Program-made: the position numbers and the translations under genes | NCBI GenBank assembly: GCA_034336665.1 | Contig: JAPFBE010000032.1 | Location: forward strand, 3,038,001-3,102,000 | Reading direction: 5' to 3' | Length of the DNA: 64,000 nucleotides | From: Luscinia megarhynchos | Taxonomy: Eukaryota > Chordata > Aves > Passeriformes > Turdidae | Shown here: piece after piece, positions 22,701 to 32,707 of the stretch | How the letters are laid out: each line of letters starts with the position of its first letter | Numbering within the stretch: the first letter of the stretch is position 1 | The notes under the pieces: generated by a model | The model's database searches: none | The model's input: the letters and a program-made list of their open reading frames with translations, nothing else | Told to the model about the DNA's origin: nothing

Positions 22701-24240
22701 TTCATCACAGAGGGCAATGCTCGAGCAGATAAGCTAGCTGCTCCTGCCTGGATAGCACCACAACCACATATGCTAACACAAGCAAGGACGTCACATGATT
22801 TTTTTCATCAAGGTGTTTGAGCCTTACAACAACAATTTCAGCTATCTAATACTGAGGCTCATAACATTGTCAACACCTGCACTGACTGCCAAGGCCACAC
22901 TGCACCGCTGCAGATGGGGAGTAAACCCTCGCAGACTGCGTGCTTTGCAAATCTGGCAAACTGATATAACGCACATCCATGAATTTGGTGACCTAAAATA
23001 CGTACATGTTTCAATTGATGCATTCTCATCAGCAATATAGGCTACAGTTCATACAGGAGAAAAAGGTCGAGATGCCATCGCACATTGACACTCTGCCTTT
23101 GCTGCTTTAGGTATTCCCCATATCATCAAAACCGATAACGGTCCTCCATACATCTCACAAAAAAACAAGACAATTCCTACATCTCTGAGGAGTATCATAC
23201 CACACTGGTATCCTAAAAATAGCAACAGGACAAGCCATAGTGGAGAGAGCATGTGGCACCTTAAACTTGAAAAACAAAAGGGAAGAATGTATGGTGAGAC
23301 CCTGTCACAATCCGCTCAACCCGAGCGGGAGTCGTGATAGTTCGTTTAACCCCAGGGTGAAAAAGACAAACAGCAGGGGACTAAAACTTTATTCAGCAAC
23401 AATCAGCAATGCACATTATTGACTGCCAACAACTTAATTTGCAATAGAGGGGACAGATATAAAGGAAACAAAGTAAAAAGAGAAAGAGGGGGATGGGGAA
23501 TAGCTACCAACAGATGGGACGACATCCTCATCGTCTTCAGCCAATAGACGCATCTTCTGCAGGGAGATCTCAAAGGTCTTCTTCAGAAAGTCATCTTTTT
23601 ATAGTCCTTTTCCAAAGAGAGTGGCCTCTGGTCAAGAGGTGGGGAGATTTATGGCCTATTGTGTGCAGAGGCCCGTTGCTGTGAGAAGCAGGTGTAGAAG
23701 CACGGCTCTCTCAGCCTGTACCTGCTCGAATGCAGTGTACCATGACAGTATAGCAATCACCTGCAGAACAGTCACTCATCAAGCATCCACATTGGCCAGG
23801 CCAGAACTCAGGTCCAGAGCGAGTGGTGGGGTCCCGGGGTCTCAGTCTCTGATCTTGGACGGTCGTGAGGCACAACAGGGAAACTTTGGACCAACCCTTA
23901 CAGACCCCATAGAACAAGATAGCAAAGCCTGTTTGCACACTAAATCATTTGAGAGTAATAGAAAATTCCCAGAACCCAGTTTTTTTAAATCACTTCTTGT
24001 CACTACAATCATCTAGGGATGATCATTTACCTAAACCCAAGGTAATGGTGCGAGACCTTGCCACCAATAAGTGGAGAGATTCATGGAATCTCATCACCTG
24101 TGGACAGGGGTACGCATGTGTAACCATGGACACGGGTACACACTGGGTACCTGCCAAATGTGTTCGTCCTGCTCGGAACCAAAGACAGCATCCTCTTGAG
24201 AGCTCCTCGACAGTCATGGTGGAGCCATGTGCAGAACAAT
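22701..24240 (+). pseudogene. Provirus 1 integrase, split by a solo LTR
   Basis: The zinc domain (HDFFHQ ... CTDC, about 22790-22890) and core residues are visible: Asp in QTDITH (about 22959), Asp in KTDNGP (about 23130) and Glu in VERACG (about 23240). The frame changes several times (22795-23040, then others). A solo LTR occupies 23303-23902, and the C-terminal DNA-binding domain (GQGYACV) follows at 23949-24242. Both the frameshifts and the LTR make it non-functional. Confidence 0.83.
23303..23902 (-). mobile_element. Solo LTR, family LTR-D, TSD GACCC
   Basis: It begins TGTCACAA and ends CTTACA. A perfect 5-bp duplication GACCC (23298-23302 and 23903-23907) flanks it; reading one base less at the end would give a 6-bp AGACCC. 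TTTATT near 23388 gives minus orientation. It has one copy of the ~57-bp U3 unit that is repeated four times at 48882-49108. Confidence 0.9.
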
Positions 24241-24740
24241 AATTGGAACAACCTACTTGCCTAACTCACAGAACTACAGGACTTTTGAAATGGCAGATTT
24301 ATTTGTTTGCAAACTGTTTTCCTGTTTACAAATTGTTTTGTTAAGTTGGATTTTAAAATTCTAAAATTAAATGTTTTATTAAGTTATAATTCCAGTTATA
24401 TATTAAGTTATAACTCCAGGGGTTTAAAGTTTTATGTTTATAAAGTTAAGTAATACTTATATCTTTAAACAGTTTAATTGTGACATGTAAAACCAAAAGG
24501 TAGTAAATTTGCCCAACAGGTCCTGAACATAGGCACTGCAGCTTCAGGTACATGGAACTCATCACCATCAAAGAGAGCCAAATTATTAAGCTAAGGAAAA
24601 GCCTCATCCAAATTAACCTTATGGTGTCTATGTCATCTTGCATGCAAAGGGCCCTTGCAGGTAAGATAACAGAGAACAAGCTGCATATTTGCATTTTGGG
24701 TTTTTTGTTTCCAAAATTAATGAAAAAATAAATGGGGAAT
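24241..24740 (+). other. Provirus 1 3' untranslated stretch, no env
   Basis: AT-rich DNA between the integrase stop and the 3' LTR. No env-like motif (no CX6CC, no membrane anchor) is seen in any frame. It ends AAATGGGGAAT, the likely polypurine tract, immediately before the LTR. Confidence 0.7.
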
Positions 24741-25056
24741 TGTCATAGCACAAGCTGGCTTGTAGTTGGGCGATTAATTCAGCCATAAATAAGAGATTTG
24801 ATTCAAGCAGCCTGATTTGATAATCAGGCTCCTAGGTGAACAATTATAAGATGATTTCACCCAGTGAGCTCCATCCTAAGCTGCAGAAGCTATTGGTCAG
24901 AAAACTGAGCAATCCAAACTCCCAACCAATCATATGTGTTTGCACGGGAAAATCCAAACTCTGTTTAAAGGGAGTGCACCAGAATAAAGAGCTTTTTGTC
25001 ACATGGATACAGAGTGCTGGTGTGTTTGTCTCAGACCCAGCACCAGTCACGTAAGA
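24741..25056 (+). repeat. Provirus 1 3' LTR
   Basis: It begins TGTCATAGCA and ends GTAAGA (terminal CA mutated), with the same length as the 5' LTR. AATAAA lies at about 24983. The right flank GCCTGG and the resuming LTR-A sequence mark the end. Confidence 0.92.
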
Positions 25057-26191
25057 GCCTGGGAGAATGGAAATCTGATCACTGTGTAAAAGTCCCTCCC
25101 CTTAAATTACAGCTTTCCCCATAACTGTTTTCGAGGGCCATGTCAATTTATGGGATACTATTTTTTTAAGGATGGGCAGTTCAGAAAGCCAAAGTTCATC
25201 TGAGGTTATCTTTATCTCTGGGAAGAGAGGTCTTCTTTCCTTGGGGGTAAAGGGTCTTCATCACTCTTCTCTCTCTCTGTTCAAGCTTCTCATCAAATCA
25301 CAGTTACTTCAACATCTCCTTGTCCAGCATGAATGCCTCTGCTCATATCTACAATTTGAATGCTTCAAACCACGCCATACTTCTCAACGATTTACAGGGA
25401 ACAAGAGTCTGATGTATCAATCATATCTTCTCCATAGCCTTACAAGAGGATTTCAGTCCAAGAGTGAGGCATCTCCTCAATCCCTCCCATCTGGAACCTT
25501 CTGCTTCACTGACCTTGATGTCTTTATGTTGTTTCTGCGTGTCTTAACTCTGTCACTTTTCTCTCACTCTAGAGAGGATGGAAGGTTTGCAAGTCTCATG
25601 TGTGCAGCGAAAGAGTTAATATCTCGCCTGAGGCCTGCAGATGGTCATGTGATCCCTGCCAGGTCTAGGCCAGAGCTGTTTACGGTAGAGAATTCTTCAG
25701 CAGCCTCGCTGGGGGACGGGGGAGCTAGGATCTCAGCAGCCAGGCTAGAAGAGAGCCGCAGCATGCTGCAGGTTGATGGCTCCCTCTCCCCCTGCCCGGT
25801 GGTTTTTGGTGAAACTTAGCAGCAGCAGCATTCTAGCAACACCACGGGCCTGGTCTGGCCACGCTGGGGGGAGGGGGACCTGGCTCTGCTGGGACAGGGC
25901 TTGGCAGGCTTCCCGAGAAGGGGTCTGGCCCTGCTGCATAACCTGACCGGTCCACAGAGGGGTAGAGCCCACCTGGCTGGCCTGTTACCTGTACTCAGGC
26001 TAAAAGGGAAAGAGAGTTTCCTGGGGATTTTTTGTCTTTACAGGTGTATTCACAAAGGCGCAACTAACTTTTAAATTGGTATAACAATATGTCAATATTA
26101 AAAATCAGACATTGATTGGCTTTTGTCAGGTCTAAAGGAAGCTGCCAAGGTCCTTACAGAGAATTATTTCCATTACTGGTTCCTTTCCTTC

Positions 26192-26906
26192 TGTTAGGGG
26201 TTGAGTGTTTTTCTATTACTGTGTCAATTTAAAGAATTTTTCCCATTATCATGCCAATGGAGCTGGCCAGGTCACACCCAGGAGCTTTTGATGACTCTGA
26301 ACAAAAGGGGTAGGTGGAGCTGGGCTGGCGGAGGGACCCTCGTGCTTCCGGAGGGGACTCGTGTTTCCAGCAAGCTCGGAGGAGGACACCCCGTCTGCAG
26401 CCATGCGGCCGAACCCAGGACAGCCAGACCCTCTGCGATCACCTGCCCTGCATCTGCCCCGCTGCAGCCTCCTGCCTCTCTGGACACAGCTGATCACCCG
26501 GACACAACGGTGAGCGAGGAGCTGCCCGCTCCAGCTTGTTCCCACCCAAGACCGGCGTGGCCGCTGCCGCGCTTCCCACCTGCACTCCCGCCTCTCTGCG
26601 GCCGCTGGGCTTTGTTTGTCTGGAGCACCGGGACCGAGGGCAGAGAGAGTGTGTCCACAGCTAAAGAAAGGACTGGGACCGAGTTATCTGTTCTGTGTGG
26701 TTGGTAGTTTTAACAACTGCTGTTGTTTCTGTTTGTAAGGTTAGATATATTAGTAAAAGAGCTGTTATTCCTACCCCCTTATCTCTGCCTCAGAGTCTTG
26801 ACTTCAAACATTTATAATACTTGGGGGGGGGGGCTGGATTAAGGTCTCTACTTCAAAGGAAAACTTCTGCCTTTATTGGCAGACACCTGTCCTTCAAACC
26901 AGGACA
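26192..26906 (+). mobile_element. Solo LTR, 715 bp, TSD CCTTC
   Basis: It begins TGTTAGGG and ends CCAGGACA. A perfect 5-bp duplication CCTTC (26187-26191 and 26907-26911) flanks it. A GC-rich U3 (26280-26640) is followed by an AT-rich stretch, suggesting plus orientation. It interrupts the LTR-A solo copy 36 bp before its end. The 168-aa ORF across it is a by-product. Confidence 0.88.
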
Positions 26907-26952
26907 CCTTCCTTACCAAAAAAATTTAATTAATACAAATCAGCACAGGAGA

Positions 26953-27097
26953 GAATAAGATGGAGAACAAGTAGCAGGGTGAGATAAGGCAGTTTTATGT
27001 GGCCATTACAGGCCCAGGAAGAATCTTAAAGGATTTTTCCAGTCTGGCTTTCTCAGGCTCGGCTGGGATTTTTCCCAAGCTAGAGGCCTTTCTCTAA
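26953..27097. other. Continuation of the LTR type seen at 14957-15031
   Basis: The sequence joins smoothly to 15031 across the GGAGA duplication, so before the LTR-A insertion this was one stretch. It looks like the inner part of a common bird LTR in reverse orientation. Its right end is unclear. Confidence 0.4.
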
Positions 27098-27342
27098 TGT
27101 AAACATAGGAGAAAGAATTATAACAAAAGATAAACACCTGCTGGATCCGTGAGAAAGCCTGGGACAAGAGGTGACTCCTTCTCTAACCAATGAACCGTCT
27201 GTGTTTTGTTGTGAACGAAGTCTCTTATTTCAAACAATGGCTTTCTTCAATAAATCGCTCTTTCTTGCTTTTCCTTGCTGCATGTAAGAGGGAGTCATGT
27301 TACTGTGTTCTTTTGCCTCTCCGTAACCCCTATACAGTAACA
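27098..27342 (+). mobile_element. 5' LTR of a gamma-type (ERV1) provirus
   Basis: It starts at about TGTAAACA and ends CAGTAACA; AATAAA is at 27249-27254. The end is fixed by the primer site that follows; the start is a guess among nearby TG dinucleotides. The rest of this provirus is missing: the sequence breaks at about 27808. Confidence 0.65.
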
Positions 27343-27344
27343 TT

Positions 27345-27363
27345 TGGAGGTGCCCACCGAGAT
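27345..27363 (+). promoter_or_regulatory. Primer binding site, tRNA-Gln type
   Basis: TGGAGGTGCCCACCGAGAT lies two bases after the LTR and matches the complement of the tRNA-Gln 3' end with small changes. tRNA-Gln priming is known for several gammaretrovirus-like ERVs. Confidence 0.8.
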
Positions 27364-27808
27364 ATCGCTACTCAACAGGACCAGGATCACCTTAAGCTTT
27401 CTCTGACCGATGGACAGCACTGGGATAAACTCGGAGCTGACAGCCTGCAAAAACCAGGACGGACCCTGGAGGCCTGTCGTAACCGGAGTATGGCCTCTGC
27501 TGGGTTTTTCTAGCCAGAGTTGCACCGAGCAGACTGAGAAACCCAGAAAACCAGGACTGCGAACCTGGGGCCAGGACCAGAGCCGTGATGACAGCCGGAG
27601 TCGAGAGCCATCTGGGACATCGCAGAGACCCACCTGACTGCACCAGGACGGGAGATTCGCAGAAATCGTCAGCTTTCAACTCTCCCATTGAGAGAGGTCA
27701 CATGAGCAGTTTTGCTCAAGAGCCAATAGGAGGCTAGTTTTGAGTGACGAACTCCTGGCTAGCTGCTAGGAGGATCGGAGTTCTCTTTAAAATGGGGACT
27801 CAACATTC
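27364..27808 (+). pseudogene. ERV1 leader and first codons of gag
   Basis: About 430 bp of GC-balanced leader lead to an ATG at 27792-27794 followed by Gly, which could be a gag start with a myristoylation signal. Within about 17 bases the sequence turns into the truncated LTR of provirus 2, so nothing of gag remains. Confidence 0.5.
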
Positions 27809-28108
27809 TAAAACTACTGTCTATGTGATCATGCATTACTTGATTGCTGTCTCTATCTTGTCCACGAGCGCTGCAAGCACCTTTCAGGAAATATGATTGG
27901 TTACAGTCCAGTGTTTTACCATCCTTCTTTATCTTAATTCTTGCAATCTTGGTATTCTGGTTTTCAGCTTCTTCTTTCTCAATTTAGCACAATTTATGCT
28001 TCAGTAACCTTGACGAATTCCAGTGTGTTTGATAAGAACAGCTAAAAATGGCTCGGCTGGTGTACCTGGTATACACTGTGGCCTAGGCTGTTCAAATACT
28101 TTGCTACA
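27809..28108 (-). repeat. Provirus 2 3' LTR, truncated
   Basis: It matches 36716-37013 of the right LTR and ends TTTGCTACA. The pyrimidine run 28109-28125 to its right is the reverse complement of a polypurine tract (GGGGGAAT next to U3). The R/U5 end is missing. Confidence 0.85.
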
Positions 28109-29403
28109 ATTCCCCCTTCTTCTTCTTGCACCAGCCAAAACTTTTTTACTGTATTTTGCATCAAGTGAGTCACAAATTTTATTATGCATGGAATAATACA
28201 AAGCAGTATAAAAATAACTACTAGTAATAACAAAGCTCCCTTTATAATCTTCCATCCATCCAGTTATTCTCCATCCCTCAAACCATTAATCCAAACCCGA
28301 GTCATTCACAGTCAACTTCTTCATATTATCTTGTAATTGTTTGAGTTTTTTAGGAATGGATGCAGAATGGTCAGAGACGTTCATGCAACACATTTCTTCA
28401 AAATCCTCACACCTATGCCTATGTGCCAATAACAAAAATTCTATAGCAGCTCTCTTCTGCAGTGTGCTGTGTGTAATACTATCTACATCAGTGAGCATCT
28501 GTTTCAAAAAAGTTGACGTTATGTTTAGCTGCTTAGTCATCCAGCATCCTAGCTTATTAAGTGTAGCCAAAGCTTGAGCAGCAGCAACATCTGGAGTAAG
28601 AACTGATGCTATTATTTGTGCTGGAGGGCCCCAAAACTCTACGTGATCGTGAAAATCAGATCCCAAATCTGTGATTGCTCTTTTAGCTGTCTTGTTATGT
28701 CTCGCTCTCCAAATCATCTGATTCAGCATTTCACACATGCTAGGAGCAAATATGGTTAGTTTTCCTAAATAACAAGGTTCACCAAATGAATTACTTGGAA
28801 TTGCTGGCCATGCCCTATCCCCACAGATTAAAAAGACATCTGGTGGAAGCATTGTTACAGTCACATTTTCACCAGCACTTCCAGGATAAGTCCAATTGTG
28901 GCAATATTTAGTCGCATTCTTATACCATGGAGAATTTGGGTTAAGGATTACACTATTATTTTTGGTATGTGGGACTAGGGTATTGCTCATATCAGTTGAT
29001 CTTGGGTTTAAAAAGTAGTTAAAAAACAAGCAATAATTCCCAGGTACCGACCCTAACAGATCTAGCTCTTGAGGTTCTAGTCCACTCTCATTCAGTGATC
29101 ATGTTATCATACATGCTTGGAAGCCCTCTCCGTTTGGCTTAATCCCCAATTTTTTGCATATGTCCAGATGTGTACCACCTTTGGTGATGTTACACCAGCG
29201 ATTCTCCACGTACAATCTATTTGCTTTTACATATGACTCTCCTCTGGCTCCTACTCATTTTGCAAAACCAGTAAAATTGCTTATTGGGATACCAATTAAA
29301 TGTGTACGGAAAGGGTTTCCTGGCATAGCTAAGGATAAACGAAAGGAGTCCACCCCAGTAGCATTGGCCCAAGTAAGCCACATATTCTGTTGATGTCATC
29401 ACA
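28109..29403 (-). pseudogene. env: Provirus 2 env, broken
   Basis: Env would bind the receptor and fuse membranes. The main frame 28286-29029 holds the SU end (FLICGDRAW), a possible cleavage site (TAKR), a hydrophobic fusion-peptide-like stretch, an immunosuppressive-domain-like helix and CEDFEEMCC, the CX6CC motif of gamma-type Env. A stop at about 28286 and a frameshift separate it from the membrane anchor (28042-28233 in another frame). SU N-terminal residues can be read at about 29217-29400 in yet other frames. Not functional as it stands. Confidence 0.87.
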
Positions 29404-29487
29404 ACAGGTTAATTTCTTCCATACTACAGATGTTGTCATATATTACAAGTAACAGAGGGAGACCCCCCAAAAGCCTGAATTTCTAAT

Positions 29488-29700
29488 TTAAAACTGTTCC
29501 TCATCCTTATCATTGGTAAAAATCCTTTCCCCTATAAGATCAGGGACAAAATCCAAACTGACTGTGCCTCTTGCTCTTTGCTCCTGTCTCCTATTCTGTC
29601 TTCTTTTGGTTCTTCTCTTACCATATTCGTGCCGTTTGTTCCCACTCATCAGGTCCAATTTCCCAAGTCCCAGGAATAAATATTCCTTTCCCATATTCAA
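29488..29700 (-). CDS. Arg-rich 70-aa ORF at the start of env
   Basis: The ORF has a basic cluster (KRRTKRRQNRRQEQR, about residues 28-42) followed by an acidic tail. It lies between integrase and the recognisable Env surface part. Small Arg-rich RNA-export proteins encoded near the env start are known for some betaretroviruses (Rec, Rem), and this position and composition would suit one, but similarity cannot be shown here. It may be a remnant of the env leader or a chance frame. Confidence 0.35.
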   Translation of the reverse strand: MNMGKEYLFLGLGKLDLMSGNKRHEYGKRRTKRRQNRRQEQRARGTVSLDFVPDLIGERIFTNDKDEEQF

Positions 29701-29806
29701 TACCCTTGATCATCTTCTTTCTCTCTCTTTGCTCAAGCCTCCGGAGTTCATTATGATACCACTAAATAGCCTGCCCCAATTGCTTCCAAGATACTTCCCA
29801 ACAGGA

Positions 29807-30037
29807 TTAATGGGAATTAACTGTTATTCCTGTCACTTGGGATAACACCACCCAGGTATTAAATTCTTGGGTGTGCCGATGTCTGCAGTCTATACACCTT
29901 GGGAAGCTCCTTCCTCTAAACTGATACCACCTGTCTAATCCACACCCCACACATTCTAATCTCACCCAAGAACAGCAAAAGTGTTCACAGTTCTGAGGGT
30001 ACTTGATGTTTTCATATAGCACTGGTTGTTGGTTCAT
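29807..30037 (-). CDS. Cys-rich 76-aa ORF between pol and env
   Basis: I do not recognise this ORF. It has nine Cys/His in the central part: C17, C21, C22, two CxxC pairs (C29/C32 and C48/C51) and H53/H55, as in a small zinc-binding fold. It starts shortly after the integrase end and stops upstream of the Arg-rich ORF. No match to a part of pol or env was seen. It may be an accessory gene or a chance frame in a decayed region. Confidence 0.35.
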   Translation of the reverse strand: MNQQPVLYENIKYPQNCEHFCCSWVRLECVGCGLDRWYQFRGRSFPRCIDCRHRHTQEFNTWVVLSQVTGITVNSH

Positions 30038-32300
30038 TAGTGACGTTAGGGATCAGAGTGTCCTTCTCAAGCCAGGGGGGATCCAATTTCACTGGTATCC
30101 ATCAGGGTCCTTTGTCTGTAACGACACAAGCATAGCCCCTGCCTAACATTGATAGATCTGCAGGTCCTTCCCATAACCCAGTGTGTTGGTTTCACGTGGT
30201 GTGGGGGATGGGTGGTTTCACCTCAGGGATGGCTCCATGAGGTGGGGAGTGGGAGGCACGCTCCCGTCTCTGGGAGCTTCCCCTGTGAGCTGCTGGCACC
30301 AATCAGAGAGCTGATTTGGTGATGGACAGCTCGGGAAACCAATGAAAAAGTTATTTCGCTTTCACAAATCACAATTGCATCGAGTTGATTCAGCTCTTTC
30401 GGTTCCCGGCCTCCGGGGGGGTGGGAGGCCCGGCTGGGGGCTCCGGCCCGGCTCCGGGCTCGGTCTGGGAGTCCGGCCCGGCACCCCGGCTCTGCGGGGG
30501 GCCCAGTTCGGAACCCCGGCCCCGGGCTCGGCGGGGGGAAGCCCGGCCCGGCCCGGCCCGGCACCGGCTCTGCGGGGAGCCCCTGGCTTGGGGGGCCCCC
30601 GGGCTCCGCATGGCCCCAGCACCGGCCACATGGCCCCAGCACCGGCCCTATGGCCCCGGCACCGGCCACATGGCCCCGGCCCTGCCGGCTGGGCTCGGCT
30701 CGCCTTTCCACGTGGCAGAGAAAGAACTCCAGCTGCCCACGTTTGTTTCTTTGTAATCTGGATACAATTGTAACTTCTTTGTGCCTGGATGGAGTCCTGG
30801 GCCCCCTGAGTTCCCCTGAATGAGAGGAGATGAAGCGTGGAGACTACAGAAGTCAGCGGGATGAAGACAAAGTTCCTGGTGGGAAGAGATTGAAAAGATG
30901 CAAGTAGCTGAAAACCTTTTTTGTGGGCTGTGGGGATTGTGACTTCACTAAAGTTCCTTTAAACTGTGGAAAATACATGGGGGGTTGAAATATTTGAGAA
31001 AAGGATCCTTTGCCCCGAGGGAATGGGGGTCTCTGTTCTGGAACTGGAATATGAACAGAGACATTTGATAGAGAAGCAGATGAAGAGAATTCTGGTTTTT
31101 TTAGTAGCCTGCCTTTAGAGGTGGTACCCCATGTGTGCATTGTAACCCATAACACGGCTCTGGAAGGACTGTGTAAATGGGAGGAAAATTCATAGTTCTG
31201 TGGGTCTCGGATGGACGCAGACTGTGAAGGTGAAGACACCCCCTAAGCCATAACCAGAAAAGGGACTTTTCTCTCTGAAGTAAACTGAACTGATTATTTG
31301 AGTGTATAACTGACTGAAGTGTTCTCTCTGTATGTATGTTGATAAGAAATGTAGAATGAAAGGGGAGGAGGGAACAATCTAGGAATTTTATCCTGAATGC
31401 TATATCTTCTTTTTGTATTATTAATAAATTTCTTCTTGTACCTTTTTAAGTTTTGAGCCTGCCTTGTCTCTACTCCTGGGTCCTGTCTCAAAAAGAAATT
31501 AAATATATTAAGGTTGGCAAACCCAAGTCACACCGTGACACCCAGTTATAGGATTTTTAAAACGAATCTTTGGTTGGTGCTGCATGAACTCAGAATCTTG
31601 CTGCAAACCCCAGTAATGTGTTAATGCTGGTGGATCACTACAAGTGCCTATTAACCGTAGATGATTCATAACATAAACTGCTTTCAGCACTCTGTCCTGC
31701 AGGCTCAGCGCATCCTCCCCTGTTTTTTGTTTATTAAGCAGCCCTTTCAGTACTTGATGTGTTCTTTCAATAATAGCTTGTCCTGTGGAATTACCTGGAA
31801 CACCTGTGCTATGCTTCACTCCCCAACGAGCTAAGAAATCTTGGGTCCATCGGGCTATATATCCTGACCCATTGTCTGTTTTGATTTCCTGTGGCAAGCC
31901 CATTATGGCAAAACAGCCTCGCCAGTTTAAATGACAAAGTGAGACCCTTTGCTTGTCATAAAAGCTGCCCAAACCATGGCAGAAAAGGTATCTATGATTT
32001 CATGAAGGTGTTTAAAGCGACCAAAAGGAGGATAATCACATCAGTTTGCCATAACTGCAGAGGCCCTAGGCTGCAAGCATTAACCCCAGAACCCAATTCA
32101 TCAATCATACCCTGGTATTGCAGACAAATTTTGACAATTCCTTGAGCATCCTGCAGCAATATTCAAATTGCTTGTGTAAAACTTTTGCACCTTGGTGAAA
32201 AAATGCATGAGCCCTTCTGGCTTAGGCAAACTTATTGTTGGGCAAACCAGAGGCCCAAAGTGGTGCCACCAATTGGTCAGCCTTTTCATCTCCTAAGGCC
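30038..32300 (-). pseudogene. Provirus 2 integrase, split by a solo LTR
   Basis: The catalytic core frame 31508-31972 retains Asp in KTDNGS and Glu in IERTHQ. The first catalytic Asp and zinc domain lie in decayed frames at about 31980-32260. The LTR at 30182-31540 cuts the C-terminal DNA-binding domain; its continuation (GRGYACV) is at about 30110-30180. Flanking TSD copies CCCAG fit the break. Confidence 0.83.
30182..31540 (+). mobile_element. Solo LTR-A in integrase of provirus 2, TSD CCCAG
   Basis: It begins TGTGTTGG and ends CGTGACA. A perfect 5-bp duplication CCCAG (30177-30181 and 31541-31545) flanks it. AATAAA at 31423-31428 gives plus orientation. The U3 is very GC-rich (30400-30690) and has four tandem ~18-bp units (ACATGGCCCC-type) at about 30608-30684. 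Confidence 0.93.
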
Positions 32301-32707
32301 AGACCTTCTGTTAATCCAGAGTGACTCCCTATATGTGTGATAAAATAATCCTGTTTGAGAGAATTAAGCAATTGCCATAGCTGCAAAAAGAGTTGCCACA
32401 ACCACTGATTTTGAATTTCTTTCTGTATTGTTCGGTCCATGCGCTCAACCACACCTACTACATAGAGGGAAAAAGAAACAATGTTAACAGGATCATTTGG
32501 CCATTTTTCAAATACTCTAATAAGAACACGTAACTCAAGAACCTGTAAAGAATCCCCTGGTCCCTCAAGGATTTCACTGAACCATTTGCCTTTGTCCAGC
32601 CAAGTAAGACCTGCTTTAGAAGTCTTTCGACTGGCATCAGTAAAAACCATGAGGCCTTCTACAGGTTGCTTTGATAGCCAAGATAGTCCCCTGATCTGTT
32701 GATGCAA
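32222..32707 (-). pseudogene. Provirus 2 RNase H
   Basis: The frame has FTDAS (first Asp) and LELRVL (Glu), but the third position reads VSFSLYVV where provirus 1 has VTDSAYVA, so one catalytic Asp is lost. It continues through the domain end into integrase. It overlaps the RT frame by 49 bp, so a small frameshift lies between them. Confidence 0.82.

Larger units (their letters stand above)
15860..25056 (+). mobile_element. ERVK-like provirus 1, env-less
   Basis: Two 316-bp LTRs (15860-16175 and 24741-25056) enclose gag, dUTPase-protease, RT, RNase H and integrase on the plus strand. By hand count they differ at about 14 positions. Flanks GCCCAG (15854-15859) and GCCTGG (25057-25062) are a decayed 6-bp TSD. 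The primer site fits tRNA-Trp. Two solo LTRs are nested inside (17855-19284 and 23303-23902). About 500 bp separate the integrase end from the 3' LTR, with no env. Stops and frameshifts occur in gag, RT and integrase, so it is defective. Confidence 0.93.
15037..26947 (-). mobile_element. Solo LTR-A split by three later insertions, TSD GGAGA
   Basis: The outer ends TGTGGTGG (15037) and CAGCACA (26947) are flanked by a perfect GGAGA duplication (15032-15036 and 26948-26952), almost 12 kb apart. The LTR pieces are 15037-15111, 15560-15859, 25063-26191 and 26912-26947; together they line up with the uninterrupted copy at 17855-19284. Removing the three insertions leaves about 1.5 kb, the family size. 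Orientation is minus. This shows the LTR was in place before provirus 1 arrived. Confidence 0.88.

Noticed and set aside
25172..25819. 215-aa plus-strand ORF
   Set aside because: It runs antisense through the LTR-A piece; the corresponding region of 17855-19284 is not open.
26201..26707. 168-aa plus-strand ORF
   Set aside because: Contained in the solo LTR 26192-26906; no similarity and no conserved counterpart.
30223..30773. Overlapping ORFs of 120-160 aa on both strands, Pro/Gly/Arg-rich
   Set aside because: They come from the GC-rich repeats of the U3 at 30400-30690 and are open on both strands at once.
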